From Streptomyces sp. DvalAA-43 (GTDB taxonomy: Bacteria; Actinomycetota; Actinomycetes; Streptomycetales; Streptomycetaceae), in contig NZ_FMBW01000033.1 of NCBI RefSeq assembly GCF_900091725.1, positions 124,001-188,000 on the forward strand: a DNA stretch of 64,000 nt, read 5' to 3'. Below, piece after piece: positions 8,533-18,900 of the stretch (position 1 is the first letter of the stretch; every line of letters starts with the position of its first letter). The translations under genes were made by a program, and so were the position numbers. The notes beneath the pieces are model-generated. The model saw only the letters and a program-made list of their open reading frames with translations. It was not told the DNA's origin and ran no database searches.

Positions 8533-9222
8533 TCAGTGCTGGTAGCCGTAGACGCCGCGGGCCTGGTCGCGTACGAGACGGCCCTGCTCCAGCTCGATGA
8601 CGCGCTTGCGCATCTGGTCGACGATGTTCTGGTCGTGGGTCGCCATGATCACGGTGGTGCCGGTCCGGTTGATCCGGTCCAGCAGCTTCATGATGCCGAC
8701 GGAGGTCTGCGGGTCCAGGTTGCCGGTCGGCTCGTCCGCGATCAGCAGCATGGGGCGGTTCACGAACGCCCGCGCGATCGCCACGCGCTGCTGCTCACCA
8801 CCGGAGAGCTCGCCGGGCCTCCGGTCCTCCTTGCCGCCGAGGCCGACCAGGTCGAGGACCTGGGGCACCGCCTTGCGGATCTCGCCGCGCGGCTTGCCGA
8901 TGACCTCCTGCGCGAACGCCACGTTCTCCGCGACGGTCTTGTTGGGGAGAAGCCTGAAGTCCTGGAACACCGTGCCCAGCTGGCGGCGCATGTGCGGCAC
9001 CTTCCAGTTGGACAGGCGCGCGAGGTCCTTGCCCAGGACGTGGACCGCGCCCTGACTGGCGCGCTCCTCACGGAGGATGAGCCGCATGAAGGTGGACTTG
9101 CCGGAGCCGGACGAGCCCACCAGGAAGACGAACTCGCCCTTCTCGATATCGAGGGACACATCCCGTAGAGCGGGGCGGCTCTGCTTCGGGTAGGTCTTGG
9201 AGACGTTGTCGAATCGGATCAC
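8533..9222 (-). CDS. ftsE: Cell division ATP-binding protein FtsE
   Basis: The GTG at 9222 gives [12 protein letters not shown] and a 229-residue protein, the usual FtsE length; the frame upstream shows no family similarity. Walker A is GSSGSGKST (36-44), the ABC signature LSGGEQQR (~139-146) and Walker B LLIADEPT (~160-167), with the switch His in MATHDQ. It is the cytosolic ATPase of the FtsEX complex at the septum. It is the first gene of the ftsEX-S41-smpB-ssrA block and divergent from a small zinc-ribbon protein gene. Confidence 0.96.
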   Translation of the reverse strand: MIRFDNVSKTYPKQSRPALRDVSLDIEKGEFVFLVGSSGSGKSTFMRLILREERASQGAVHVLGKDLARLSNWKVPHMRRQLGTVFQDFRLLPNKTVAENVAFAQEVIGKPRGEIRKAVPQVLDLVGLGGKEDRRPGELSGGEQQRVAIARAFVNRPMLLIADEPTGNLDPQTSVGIMKLLDRINRTGTTVIMATHDQNIVDQMRKRVIELEQGRLVRDQARGVYGYQH

Positions 9223-9491
9223 GGATGCACCACGGTCGGCCGGGAGTAGGTGTGCGTGACCATACGCGAACCGGACTGAGCCGTGCAGGCGCACGTCCGA
9301 GGATGGGCGTTTTATGGCGGAACGGTACCGGCCGGACGCGGGTCCCAAGTGCCGCGGAACGGGCGATCTCCGGCGGGCCGCGCCGAAATCCGCGCGAGCT
9401 GGCACAGTGGTAGGGGGAACGGTTGCGTTTCCATGAGCGTTGTGCGGAGAGAAAGCGTATGCGGCTCCGCCGCGCGGGAGGAGGAAAGCGC

Positions 9492-9692
9492 ATGACCTAT
9501 GACCGACTGGTGTGCGCGAACTGCGCGGCGCCCGTCAACGAGGGCCGCTGCCCCGTGTGCCGGGCGAGCCGTGCGCGGCTGCAGCAGGAACAGGAGCAGG
9601 GAATGTTCGCCGGGCTGAACCCGGTGATGCTGGTGGCCCTGCTGGTGGTGCTGCTGGGCGCGCTGGCACTGCTGGCGCACCAGGGCGTGTAG
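9492..9692 (+). CDS. Small zinc-ribbon protein with one membrane helix
   Basis: The ATG at 9492 is preceded by a strong AGGAGG-like site and gives 66 residues. The N-terminal part has CANC and CPVC pairs (about 8-11 and 20-23) that should bind one zinc. A charged linker rich in Gln/Glu leads to a single C-terminal membrane helix ([17 protein letters not shown]), leaving the zinc knuckle in the cytoplasm if the C-terminus faces out. It is divergent from ftsE. The function is not known to me; the gene is too well formed (ribosome site, motif, terminator) to be chance. Confidence 0.8.
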   Translation: MTYDRLVCANCAAPVNEGRCPVCRASRARLQQEQEQGMFAGLNPVMLVALLVVLLGALALLAHQGV

Positions 9693-9739
9693 CCGCACGC
9701 TCCGCCTGCCGGACCACAGGCGCCGGTACGTGTACGCGG

Positions 9740-9775
9740 AGGGGCCCGGGATACCGATCGGTATCCCGGGCCCCT
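9740..9775. terminator. Perfect palindromic terminator between convergent genes
   Basis: A 36-base perfect palindrome (16-bp arms around GATC, starting AGGGGCCCGGGATACC) lies between the small zinc-ribbon gene and the convergent surface-protein gene. It is followed by TCTGTG on the plus strand. It should act in both directions. Confidence 0.8.
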
Positions 9776-9803
9776 CTGTGCGTGGCGTTGCCGCCGGCGG
9801 CCC

Positions 9804-10724
9804 TTAGGCGACCGTGCGGCCGTTCATCAGGCGCGGGAGGATCCGGAAGCCGATGCCTCCGGCGATCATCGTCGCGGCGCCGACCAGCAGGAACGTGGTC
9901 TCGGCGGCACCGGTCTCGGCGAGCTCGTCCTTGCCCTTGCCCTGCTCGACCGGCTGGTTGCCGGCGGAGTCGGGAGTGGTGTTGTCCGCGCACTTGGCGC
10001 CGTCGAGGTCGACGGTGCAGGTGTCGCCGCCGGTGGTGGAGCCGGTGGCGCCGCCGTTACCGGTGGTACCGCCAGTACCGGTGGTGCCACCCGTGCCGGT
10101 GGTGCCACCGTTACCCGTGGTACCGCCGTTACCCGTGGTACCACCATTGCTGGTGGTGCCACCGTTGCCGGACGTGCCGGAGGTGCTGTTTCCGCCGTTG
10201 CTGGACGAACCGCTGTTTCCGCCGTTGCCGGAGGTGCCGTTGTTGCCGCCGTTGCCGGAGGAACCCTCGGTGCCGGAGTTGCCCGACGTGCCCTCGGTGC
10301 CGGAGTCGCCGGACGTGCCCTCGGTACCCGAGTCGCCCGACGTACCCTCCGTGCCGGAGTCGCCCGACGTGCCCTCAGTACCCGAGTCACCGGACGTACC
10401 CTCGGTGCCCGAGTCACCGGACGTGCCCTCGGTGCCGGAGTCACCGGACGTACCGGAATCGCCGGAGTCGCCCGACGTGCCCTCGGTGCCGGTCTGACCC
10501 TCGTCGACCGCGCCCGGACCGCCGTCGGAGCTGCCCTGCGGGCCCTTGATGTCGGCGTCGATGCCCAGACCGCCCTCGTCGACCGCGGCCTTCGTGGACA
10601 CGACGCCCAGGTCGACGCCGATGCCGACCGCCGAAGCCGCACCGGCGGCAGTGAGCGAGGCGCCCGCGGCGATGACCGCACCTGCGGCGATCCGCGCGAC
10701 GCGTACTCGCGTCTTCTTCGTCAT
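9804..10724 (-). CDS. Repetitive sortase-anchored surface protein (LAETG)
   Basis: The 306-residue product starts with a Sec signal peptide (MTKKTRVRVARIAAG... ending near ASA). The middle is low complexity: about seven copies of GTEGTSGDS, then Gly/Asn/Ser stretches and GGTTGNGG units. A short segment with two cysteines (DTCTVDLDGAKC) follows. The C-terminus is a complete sorting signal: LAETG at 268-272, a hydrophobic stretch, then a short tail with Arg residues. LAxTG is the motif used by class E sortases of Streptomyces, so the protein should be covalently anchored to peptidoglycan. The acidic Gly/Ser repeats probably act as a flexible stalk or surface coat. No sortase gene is in the window. 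Confidence 0.85.
   Translation of the reverse strand: MTKKTRVRVARIAAGAVIAAGASLTAAGAASAVGIGVDLGVVSTKAAVDEGGLGIDADIKGPQGSSDGGPGAVDEGQTGTEGTSGDSGDSGTSGDSGTEGTSGDSGTEGTSGDSGTEGTSGDSGTEGTSGDSGTEGTSGDSGTEGTSGNSGTEGSSGNGGNNGTSGNGGNSGSSSNGGNSTSGTSGNGGTTSNGGTTGNGGTTGNGGTTGTGGTTGTGGTTGNGGATGSTTGGDTCTVDLDGAKCADNTTPDSAGNQPVEQGKGKDELAETGAAETTFLLVGAATMIAGGIGFRILPRLMNGRTVA
10050..10495. repeat. 27-bp coding repeats in the LAETG protein gene
   Basis: The plus strand shows near-identical units of 27 bases encoding GTEGTSGDS on the minus strand (about 10270-10495), followed by shorter units encoding GGTTGNGG (about 10050-10150). Synonymous differences between units indicate that the repeats are not brand new. 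The copy number is likely to vary between strains. Confidence 0.85.
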
Positions 10725-11107
10725 GTGCTGCTACCCCCAGTAGCTGTTCTCGTCAGTGGAGCAGCCATATGCGGGCCCCGGTTCTCCGGAGTTCGCTCCG
10801 AGCGGCGCCACACAGAGCCGTGGTCATGCCGCCCGCCCCCGTTCGCACCCGTCCCGGACATACGCATGCTGCCCTAGCACCCTGTCCACAGTTAAGGACT
10901 ACGTCAAGGCCGTTCCGTGCAATATGAGCTGTTTTGCTCGCAGTTGGCCTTCATACGGAATCACGACTGTGACGCACTCGCCACGGCATCCACGCAACCA
11001 GGAGTCCCAACTCCCCTTCGGCGGCGACCTCGTGACCACCCCTGACGAAAACGGCGGTACCGGAGACCCCGAGGGACTCCGGCACCGCCGCGAACGCGTG
11101 TTCCCGT
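10725..11107. other. Intergenic region upstream of the LAETG gene
   Basis: This 383-bp gap has lower G+C than its surroundings and should hold the promoter of the LAETG gene and the 3' end of the prfB transcript. Apart from the prfB terminator at 11052-11090, I see no RNA gene, convincing coding frame or clear -35/-10 pair. Confidence 0.5.
11052..11090 (-). terminator. Intrinsic terminator of prfB
   Basis: A 14-bp stem (CGGCGGTACCGGAG and near-complement) with an 11-base loop. The single non-Watson-Crick position becomes a G-U pair only in minus-strand RNA, and the minus strand continues with TTTTCG. Both points assign it to prfB. Confidence 0.85.
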
Positions 11108-12214
11108 CTACTTCTCCCGCTGCTTGCGCCAGCGGATGCCCGCCTCCAGGAAGCCGTCGATCTCGCCGTTGAAGACCGCTTCCGGGTTGCCGATCTCGAA
11201 CTCCGTACGCAGGTCCTTGACCATCTGGTACGGGTGCAGGACGTACGACCGCATCTGGTTGCCCCAGGAGTTGCCGCCGTCGCCCTTGAGGGCGTCCATC
11301 TTGGCCTGCTCCTCCTGGCGGCGGCGCTCAAGGAGCTTCGCCTGGAGGACGTTCATCGCGGACGCCTTGTTCTGGATCTGCGAGCGCTCGTTCTGGCAGG
11401 AGACGACGATGCCGGTCGGCAGGTGGGTCAGACGGACCGCGGAGTCCGTGGTGTTGACGCCCTGGCCGCCGGGGCCCGAGGAGCGGTACACGTCCACGCG
11501 CAGCTCGGACTCGTCGATCTCGATGTGGTCGGTCTGCTCGACCACCGGCAGCACCTCGACGCCCGCGAAGGACGTCTGGCGGCGGCCCTGGTTGTCGAAG
11601 GGCGAGATCCGGACGAGCCGGTGGGTGCCCTGCTCGACGGAGAGCGTGCCGTAGGCGTACGGCACCTGGACGGCGAAGGTGGTCGACTTGATGCCGGCCT
11701 CCTCCGCGTAGGACGTCTCGTAGACCTCGGTCTTGTAGCCGTGCCGCTCGGCCCACCGGATGTACATGCGCTGGAGCTTCTCGGCGAAGTCGGCCGCGTC
11801 CACGCCGCCGGCCTCGGCCCGGATGTTGACCAGGGCCTCGCGGGAGTCGTACTCGCCGGAGAGGAGGGTACGGACCTCCATCTCGTCCAGCGCCTTCCGG
11901 ACGGACTCCAGCTCCGACTCCGCCTCGGCCAGGGCGTCGGCGTCGCCCTCGTCCTGGGCGAGCTCGAAGAGGACTTCGAGATCGTCGATCCGGCCGCGGA
12001 GGGCCTCGGTCTTGCGGACCTCGGCCTGGAGGTGCGAAAGCTTGCTGGTGATCTTCTGCGCCGCCTCGGGGTCGTCCCAGAGGGAAGGCGCGGCCGCCTG
12101 CTCCTCGAGCGCGGCGATGTCCGCCCTCAGCGCATCCAGGTCCAGGACGGCCTCGATCGACCCCATGGTCGAGGAGAGGGACTTCAGCTCTTCGGAAATA
12201 TCGACGACTGCCAC
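11108..12214 (-). CDS. prfB: Peptide chain release factor 2 (RF2)
   Basis: The 368-residue product starts at GTG ([18 protein letters not shown]). It has the SPF anticodon-like tripeptide in [16 protein letters not shown], which reads UGA/UAA stops, and the catalytic GGQ in [16 protein letters not shown] that triggers peptide release. The frame is continuous from the start, so the programmed +1 frameshift used by many bacteria to control RF2 is absent here. It is the only gene of its transcript by spacing, upstream of its own terminator. Confidence 0.97.
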   Translation of the reverse strand: MAVVDISEELKSLSSTMGSIEAVLDLDALRADIAALEEQAAAPSLWDDPEAAQKITSKLSHLQAEVRKTEALRGRIDDLEVLFELAQDEGDADALAEAESELESVRKALDEMEVRTLLSGEYDSREALVNIRAEAGGVDAADFAEKLQRMYIRWAERHGYKTEVYETSYAEEAGIKSTTFAVQVPYAYGTLSVEQGTHRLVRISPFDNQGRRQTSFAGVEVLPVVEQTDHIEIDESELRVDVYRSSGPGGQGVNTTDSAVRLTHLPTGIVVSCQNERSQIQNKASAMNVLQAKLLERRRQEEQAKMDALKGDGGNSWGNQMRSYVLHPYQMVKDLRTEFEIGNPEAVFNGEIDGFLEAGIRWRKQREK

Positions 12215-12366
12215 GGGTCCAGCGTAACGGCTGTCGGCACGGACGTTCCTCGGGCCGCCCGATCACACCCCGGCGATCATGGTCGCGGTGGCCTCGCGGG
12301 CCGTACGGCGACGGGGTCGCGCGGGGTGGCCGCGCCCGCCCGCGGACGGCCTCGCGGGCCCCGGGG

Positions 12367-13644
12367 TCAGGGCGCTCCCGGCGCCGAGGTCCCCGTCTCC
12401 CGGGCGGGTGCCTCCGGATCGTCGCCGCTCAGCGCCAGCCAGCCGCCCACGCCCAGCGCCACCAGCAGCACCAGGGCGGCGGCGCCCAGCGTGAGACGGC
12501 GCTTGCGGACGGCCGCGGACTTGTTGCGGGCCGAGCCGGGGCGGGGCGTGCCCGGGGAGCGGGGGGCCCTGGCCGTGCCCCGGGGGCCGCCGGAGAGTTC
12601 GTCGGGAGCCGGGACGCGCATGCTGGTGTGGGTGTCGCGGTTGGAGTCGGCGGAGGAGCCGGGGACCAGCGGGACCGCGCCGCGCCGGCGGGGTTCCTCG
12701 GGGGCGGGCGTGTACTGCTGCTCGTCGTACGTCGAGGGCTCCGGCTCGGCGTCCGGCTCGTCCACGTCGAGCGGCGGGATGCCGGCCAGGTGCGGGAGCT
12801 GCTCGCGCAGCCGGGCCGCGAGCTCGGAGGCGCGCAGCCGGGAGGCGGGGGCCTTGGCCAGGCACTGGACGAGGAGCTGCCAGAGCTCGTCGGGGATGCC
12901 GGGGAGCGGTACGACCGTCTCCGTGACATGGCGGCGCAGGACGGCGCCGGGGTGTCCGCCGCCGAAGGGCGTGAAACCGGCGAGGAGTTCGTACAGGACG
13001 GTGGCGAGGGCGTAGATGTCCACGGCGGCGCGTGGCGGCAGCCCCTCGACTATCTCGGGGGCCAGGTAGTCCGGAGTGCCGATGATCTTGGTGGCCTTGG
13101 TGCGGCGCGGGGTGTCGATCAGCTTGGCCACGCCGAAGTCGGTGAGCAGCGCCGGGTGGGAGCCGCCGGGGCCGAGCGGACCCTCCATGTCGAGCAGGAT
13201 GTTCTCCGGCTTGACGTCGCGGTGGACCACCCCGGCGGCGTGCGCGGCGGCGAGGCCGTCGGCGACGTCCGCGATGATCGCCACGGCGGCCTCGGGCGCG
13301 AGGCGGCGTTCGCGGTCGAGGCGGGTGCGCAGGTCGGTGCCGCGTACCAGTTCCATGACCAGGGCCAGGTCGTTGCCGTCGACCACGAGGTCGCGGACGG
13401 CGACGACATGCGGATGGTCGAGGCCGAGCAGGGCGGTGCGCTCCTGGACGAAGCGGCCGACGAGTTCCTGGTCGGACGCGAGGTCCTCGCGGAGCAGCTT
13501 GATGGCCACCGGGCCCTCGGGCCCTTCGCCGAGCCAGACCGTGCCGGCGCTGCCGCGCCCCAGAATCTGGTGTGCGGTGTACCGGCTGCCGATATTCCGT
13601 GCCAAGACTGCTCCCTCAGCGGCTGGCGATGGACCGTCGCTCAT
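12367..13644 (-). CDS. pkaB: Membrane-anchored Ser/Thr protein kinase, PkaB-like
   Basis: The 425-residue protein has a complete Hanks-type kinase domain at ~22-285: glycine loop GRGSAGTVW (29-37), Lys49 in VAIK, HRDVKPEN (141-148) and DFG (169-171). A Pro/Glu-rich linker leads to a single membrane helix near 385-405 and a short acidic extracellular tail, with no PASTA repeats. It is an active-looking membrane kinase. The order prfB-pkaB-pkaA matches what I remember from S. coelicolor, which is the basis of the symbol. It starts ~140 bp downstream of pkaA on the same strand. Confidence 0.85.
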   Translation of the reverse strand: MSDGPSPAAEGAVLARNIGSRYTAHQILGRGSAGTVWLGEGPEGPVAIKLLREDLASDQELVGRFVQERTALLGLDHPHVVAVRDLVVDGNDLALVMELVRGTDLRTRLDRERRLAPEAAVAIIADVADGLAAAHAAGVVHRDVKPENILLDMEGPLGPGGSHPALLTDFGVAKLIDTPRRTKATKIIGTPDYLAPEIVEGLPPRAAVDIYALATVLYELLAGFTPFGGGHPGAVLRRHVTETVVPLPGIPDELWQLLVQCLAKAPASRLRASELAARLREQLPHLAGIPPLDVDEPDAEPEPSTYDEQQYTPAPEEPRRRGAVPLVPGSSADSNRDTHTSMRVPAPDELSGGPRGTARAPRSPGTPRPGSARNKSAAVRKRRLTLGAAALVLLVALGVGGWLALSGDDPEAPARETGTSAPGAP

Positions 13645-13786
13645 GACCCCCGGTCGACAAAGTTACGCGTCGGCCGGGGGGTTGAGTGCCCGGGATGGTG
13701 CCAACCTTCACTTCCGCGGGCGATATGCGGTGGAAACTGGCCCACGGAAGTCGATATAGCTACCGAGTTGATGGTGGTGCGGCCGC

Positions 13787-15490
13787 TCAGGGGCCGGTGT
13801 TGCCGGTGCTGCCGCCGCCGTCGCTGCTGCCGCCCAGCTTCGAGATCCAGTCGCTGATGTCGGAGACCGTGTCGCTGATCGCCTGCCAGTAGCTCTTGCC
13901 CTGGCCGATCCAGTCCTGCAACGGGGTCAGTTCCCAGATCAGCCAGCCCGCGACGAACAGCAGCACCACGGTGAACAGACAGCCCTTGAGGCAGCCGAGG
14001 CCGGGGATCCGCATCGGGTTGGCGCTGCGCTGCCTCGGTTCGCGGGGCTGACGCGGGGCCGGCGGCTGGGGCGCGGCCGGCTGCTGCGGGGGCGCGTACT
14101 GCTGGCGCTGGGGCTGTTGTTGGTGCTGGGGCTGTTGTTGATGCTGCGGCTGGTACTGCTGCTGGTGCTGGGGGTACTGCCGCTGCTGCGGCTGTTGCTG
14201 CGGCTGCTGGTACTGCTGGTGCTGCGGCGGCTGCCGCCGCTGGGGCTGCTGGGGCTGTTGTTGGGGCTGGGCGCGCTGGGGGCGGCGGCGCAGCGGGTCC
14301 TCGCTCGGGTCGAGGTACTGGACCTGGGTCTGCTCGTTGCGGTCGCGGGCCGCCTGGAGCTGGGACTGCCAGGGGTGCGGCCCGTCGGGCTGCGGGGAGC
14401 CGTCCGGACGCGGCGGCACGGGCGGCAGGACCGAGGTCGGGTCGGCGTGCCCGGCCGGGCCCTGGCCGGGGGTCTGCGGCAGGACGCTGGTGGCGGCGCC
14501 CGGGTCGTACGCGCCGGCGTTGCTCGGCAGCACCTGCGTCGGGTCCGCCGCACCGGGGGTCGCCGGAACGGCCGCGGGCGCCGGATCGGGGGCGAGCAGG
14601 GCGCCCACGCCGTCGGCCGCGGCGATCTGGGCGGAGTTGGCGTGCACGCCGATGCCCTCCGCGACGACGCGCAGGCCGCGGGCCAGGTTCTCAGCGCTGG
14701 GCCGCCGGTCGGGGTCCTTGCTCAGGCAGCGCTCTATCACCGTCCACAGCGGGGCCGGGACGGTGCTGGGGCGGCGGGGCTCCTCGCTGAGGTGCCGGTG
14801 CAGCACTTCGAGGGCGGTGCCGCCGGCGAACGGCGGACGGCCGGTGACCAGCTCGTACAGCAGGATGCCCGCGCCGTAGATGTCGACGGCGGAGGTCTGC
14901 GGGCGGCCCTCGGCGGACTCGGGCGCCACATAGGCGGGCGTGCCGACGAACTCATGGGTCCGGGTGAGCCCCGGGGAGTCGGCCAGGCGGGCGATGCCGA
15001 AGTCGGTGAGCATCGGGCGCATCCGGCCGTCGCGCTCGTCGAGCAGGACGTTGGCGGGCTTGAGGTCGCGGTGGACGACGCCGTCGGCATGGCTGGCGGC
15101 GAGCGCGTCCGCGATCTGCGCGGTGAGCAGCGCGGCGGCGACCGGGGTGAGCGGGCCGTTCTCGCGGAGGTAGCGGTGCAGGTCGGGGCCGTCGATCAGG
15201 TCCATGACGAGGGCGAGGAGGTCGCCCTCGACGACCAGGTCGCGGGTGCGCACGATGTTCTCGTGGGTGAGCCGGAGCAGTACCGAGCGCTCGCGCAGGA
15301 ACCGCATCACGATGTCGGCGTCGTTGGCGAGCTCTTCCTTCAGGACCTTGATCGCCACGGTCTCGCCGGGCTCGCCTGCGACGGCCGCCTCGGCGCCCGC
15401 GGTCTCCCGCTGGCGGGCCCGCCAGACGGTGCCCGTGGCGCCGCGTCCCAGCGGCTCCTCCAGGAGGTACTTGCTGCCTACCGGCCGCAC
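13787..15490 (-). CDS. pkaA: Membrane-anchored Ser/Thr protein kinase, PkaA-like
   Basis: The GTG at 15490, preceded by GGGAG nine bases upstream, gives 567 residues beginning MRPVGSKYLLEEPLGRGATGTVW; the frame further upstream is not kinase-like. Key residues are GRGATGTVW (15-23), Lys48, HRDLKPAN (140-147) and DFG in LTDFGIARL. The linker is a long Gln/Pro tract (~375-480), then a membrane helix (CLKGCLFTVVLLFVAGWLIW) and an extracytoplasmic tail ending in Gly/Ser. It is paired with the PkaB-like kinase and divergent from an FHA protein, a plausible reader of its phosphothreonines. Confidence 0.87.
   Translation of the reverse strand: MRPVGSKYLLEEPLGRGATGTVWRARQRETAGAEAAVAGEPGETVAIKVLKEELANDADIVMRFLRERSVLLRLTHENIVRTRDLVVEGDLLALVMDLIDGPDLHRYLRENGPLTPVAAALLTAQIADALAASHADGVVHRDLKPANVLLDERDGRMRPMLTDFGIARLADSPGLTRTHEFVGTPAYVAPESAEGRPQTSAVDIYGAGILLYELVTGRPPFAGGTALEVLHRHLSEEPRRPSTVPAPLWTVIERCLSKDPDRRPSAENLARGLRVVAEGIGVHANSAQIAAADGVGALLAPDPAPAAVPATPGAADPTQVLPSNAGAYDPGAATSVLPQTPGQGPAGHADPTSVLPPVPPRPDGSPQPDGPHPWQSQLQAARDRNEQTQVQYLDPSEDPLRRRPQRAQPQQQPQQPQRRQPPQHQQYQQPQQQPQQRQYPQHQQQYQPQHQQQPQHQQQPQRQQYAPPQQPAAPQPPAPRQPREPRQRSANPMRIPGLGCLKGCLFTVVLLFVAGWLIWELTPLQDWIGQGKSYWQAISDTVSDISDWISKLGGSSDGGGSTGNTGP
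14035..14290. repeat. CTG/GCTG-rich repeats encoding the PkaA glutamine tract
   Basis: The plus strand is a degenerate array of TGCTGG, TGTTG and GCTGCGG units, which on the minus strand encodes QQPQQ, QPQHQQQ and related stretches between the kinase domain and membrane helix of the PkaA-like protein. The array is likely to vary in length between strains. Confidence 0.75.
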
Positions 15491-15979
15491 GTCATGCGCT
15501 CCCTGCAGATCGTGGTGCTTACGGTCTTCCCGGATCCGCCCGGGAGTTCCGGCCCACTCTAGTGGGGTGACCGGCGGGGTCGGGCGGCTCCGTCGGGTCG
15601 TCCGCGGTCCCCCGGCCGCTCCCGCCCCGGGGAGGCGCCGGCCGGTCTCGGAACAAGACGCGCACATCGGGCGGATGGTTGCCGCACACCTGTGCGACGA
15701 ACCGTTCCTGGCGCTCCCGCGGAACGGTTCCCTCCTCGCGTACGGCGTTCCAAGCAGGCACTTATGGGCGCACAGCCGACGTTTCAAGATCACTTGGCGG
15801 TGGCCCCCGGGCGTGTTGTCAGCGGCAGGTGCGAGGATGCCTCCAGCACGGAACTGTGGGGTCGGGAGCCCCGCGGCACGTGACGAACCTGTACCGGACG
15901 ACGCGTCCGTGTCGGGTGGGGGGAATCACAGGGCGTTTCCCCTGCCCGGCGCACCGCGCAGAAGGGACCGCTGACGGCG
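15491..15979. other. Divergent intergenic region between pkaA and the FHA/FtsK-like gene
   Basis: This 489-bp gap must hold promoters for both divergent genes. Open frames run through it on both strands but lack family similarity and ribosome sites at sensible places. I see no convincing -35/-10 pair, hairpin or RNA gene. Confidence 0.45.
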
Positions 15980-18900
15980 ATGCAGATCCGGCTGACCGTC
16001 CTCGCGCCGCGCAGCGGCCAGACCCCGGCGCGCGCGTGCGACGTGCTGGTCACCGCCCCGTCGGGGACGGCCCTCGCCACCGTGGCGTCCAACCTGGCCA
16101 CGGCCGTGCTGGGGCCCGACGGCTCGCTCGGCAGCGGCGCGGTGGTGCTGTTCGCCGGGCGCGAGCGGCTCGACGCGCAGCGGTGCGCGCTGGGTGAGCC
16201 GCCGCTGGTGGACGGGGCGGTGCTCTCGCTCCAGGTCCCGGGCGAGGACGAGGCGGTGGACGACGCCGTCCCGGCCCGGCTGCACGTGGTCGCGGGGCCG
16301 GACGCGGGCGGGGTCCATCTGCTGCACGGCGGCCGGATCCGGATCGGCCGCTCCGCCGACGCGGACGTCCCGCTCGACGACCCCGATGTGTCCCGGCTGC
16401 ACTGCGCGGTGACGGTCTCCGCCGACGGCCTGGTCTCGGTGGCGGACCTCGGCTCCACCAACGGCACCCTGCTCGACGGCGCGGAGGTCCGCGACCGCCC
16501 GGTCCGGCTCAAGCCCGGTGCGCTGCTGCGGCTCGGCGAGTCCACGCTCCTGCTGACCTCCGGCGCGCCCGCGCCGACGCTGGCGACGGCCCCGGACGGC
16601 GAGGGCCATCTGCGGGTCTCCGGCACGACGGACGCCGACGACGGCTCCGGGCACGGTTACGCCACGCCCGTCTCCCCCGCGTCCGCCCCCCGCGAGGACC
16701 CCGGCGCCGGTCGGGCGTACGCGGGCGATGACGACGGGCGGACCGACGGGCGCGGGCCGTCCGCCCCCGGCCGCCCCGGCCCGGACGACGGGGCGCCCAG
16801 ACGGGGCGGGATAGGCGCCTGGGCCCGCAGACTCGCGGGCAACAGGGGCGAGCCCGTGCACGAGGCGATGCCCGACGGGGCGGGGCCGGCCGATCCGCTG
16901 TACCCGACCGCCCCCGCGGCACGGTCCGGGTCCGCCGAACGGAGCGTCTGGCCGGACCCGGCGGCCGTGCTGCTGACCGCGCTCGGCCCCGGCCCCCGGC
17001 TGTGGGAGCGCGGCACCGACCACCCCGAGGCGCTCGTGGTGCGCCTGGGGACGACGGACCGGGCCGAGCTGCCCGCCGTGCCGGTGACGGTGGGGCTGCG
17101 GGAGGCCGGTTCGCTCGGGCTCGCCGGGCCGCGGACCCGGCTGGCCGGGCTCGCCCGCTCGACGGTGGCGCAGCTCGCCGCGCTGCACTCCCCCGCCGAT
17201 CTGGAGATCGTGCTCATCAGCACGGACCGCGCCCGGAGCGCGGACGAGCGCAGGCGCGAATGGGCCTGGCTCGGGTGGCTGCCCCATCTGCGGCCGACGC
17301 ACGGCCAGGACTGCCGCCTGCTCCTCGCGTACGACCGCGAACAGGCCACCGCCCGGGTGGCGGAGCTGGTGCGCCGGCTGGACGACGGTCCGCTCGGGCC
17401 CGGCTGGGCGAGCCTGGACCGGAGTACGGTCACCGGGGCCGCGGAGCGGTACACCGGCCCGTACACCGTGCTGGTCGTCGACGGCGACCCGGGCTCGGCG
17501 GCGCTGCGCGAGAACACCGCCCGGCTGGCCGCCGCCGGTGCCGCGGCCGGTATCCATCTGATCTGTCTGGCCGAGACCCCGGCCGCCACACCCACCTCAC
17601 CGGTCGCGGCGACGTACGAGGCCGCCTGCCACGCCTCGATCGCCTTCCGCGAGTGCGGGGCGGTGGCGATGCTGAGCGGTGACGTGGCGACGGCCCTGCG
17701 GCTGCTGCGGACGGCGGACGGCCGGGCCGCCGGGCGCGGCACGGTCGCCGCCGTGGACGCGGTCTCGGCGCACTGGGCCGAGCGGTTCGGCCGGGCGCTG
17801 GCCCCGTTGCGCACGGAGGGTTCGGCCACCGCCCACGGCCGGTCGTCGTCGGCCGCGCTCCCGACCACCGCCCGCCTGCTGGACGAGCTGGGGCTGGCCC
17901 GTGCCACCCCGGCCTCCCTGATGGCCCGGTGGGCCTCCACCGCGGACGACCAGCCCGGCGCCACGGTGCGCGGCTCGGGCCGTACGGAGCACCCGCGCGG
18001 CACCGGCCCGCGCGTGGGCGCCCAGCGCATGGGCGGCGCCCCCGGCCCGGACGGATACGCACCCGGCTCGGGCCGCACCCCGTACCCCGACAGTGAGAAC
18101 GCCACCCACATCGGCACCCCGGGCCACTCCCTCGCCCCGGACGACGGCCACGAGACCCCCGGCTCCGGGCGCACCCCGTATCCGGACTCCGGCCACACCC
18201 CTCACCCCGGCGGTTCCGGGGGCCGGATCGGCGGGCAGCGCCACGGCGGTGCGCCCGGGGACACCCCGGGCTCGCGGACCGTGCCCGGGTCCGGGACCGG
18301 CACCTGGGCCACTGGTGGCGACCGCGCGGGTGAGGTCCAGGGGGCCGGCAGCCTCCGCTCCGCCGGTTCCGGGCGCGGCTCGAACCGGGTCAGCGGGCCG
18401 CGCGGCGACGACACGCCCCGAGTGGCCGCGCGGGGTGCGGAGAGCGCAGCCGCGGCCGCACCCGCTCCGGCCTCCGCCGAAGGCGCCGCTCCCGCCGCCG
18501 TCGGGCGGCCCGTGGTGGTGCTCGGGGCCGGGCCCCGGGGCGCGGTCAGCGTGGATCTGTCGGAGGAGGGCCCCCACCTCCTGATCGAGGGACCGGCCGG
18601 CAGCGGGCGCACGGAGCTGCTGCGGGCCGTCGCCGCCTCGCTCGCCGCGGCCGCCCGGCCCGACCTGCTGGGCATCCTCCTGGTCGACGGCGCGGGCGGC
18701 GACCGAGGCGAGGGCCTCGGCCCCTGCACCGAGCTCCCGCACGCCTTCACGCACCTGGTGGCCTCCGATCCGGTGCGGATGCGGGAGGTCGCCCAGGCCC
18801 TGGGCGGCGAGCTGAAGCGCCGGGCCGAGCTGCTCGGCCCGTACGACTTCACCGAGTGGCACCACCGGCAGGAGGTGGCGCGGCGGATGGTCGGCCAGCG

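Noticed and set aside
12100..12214. Programmed frameshift at the start of prfB
   Set aside because: The reading frame is continuous with no early in-frame TGA, so no recoding is needed.
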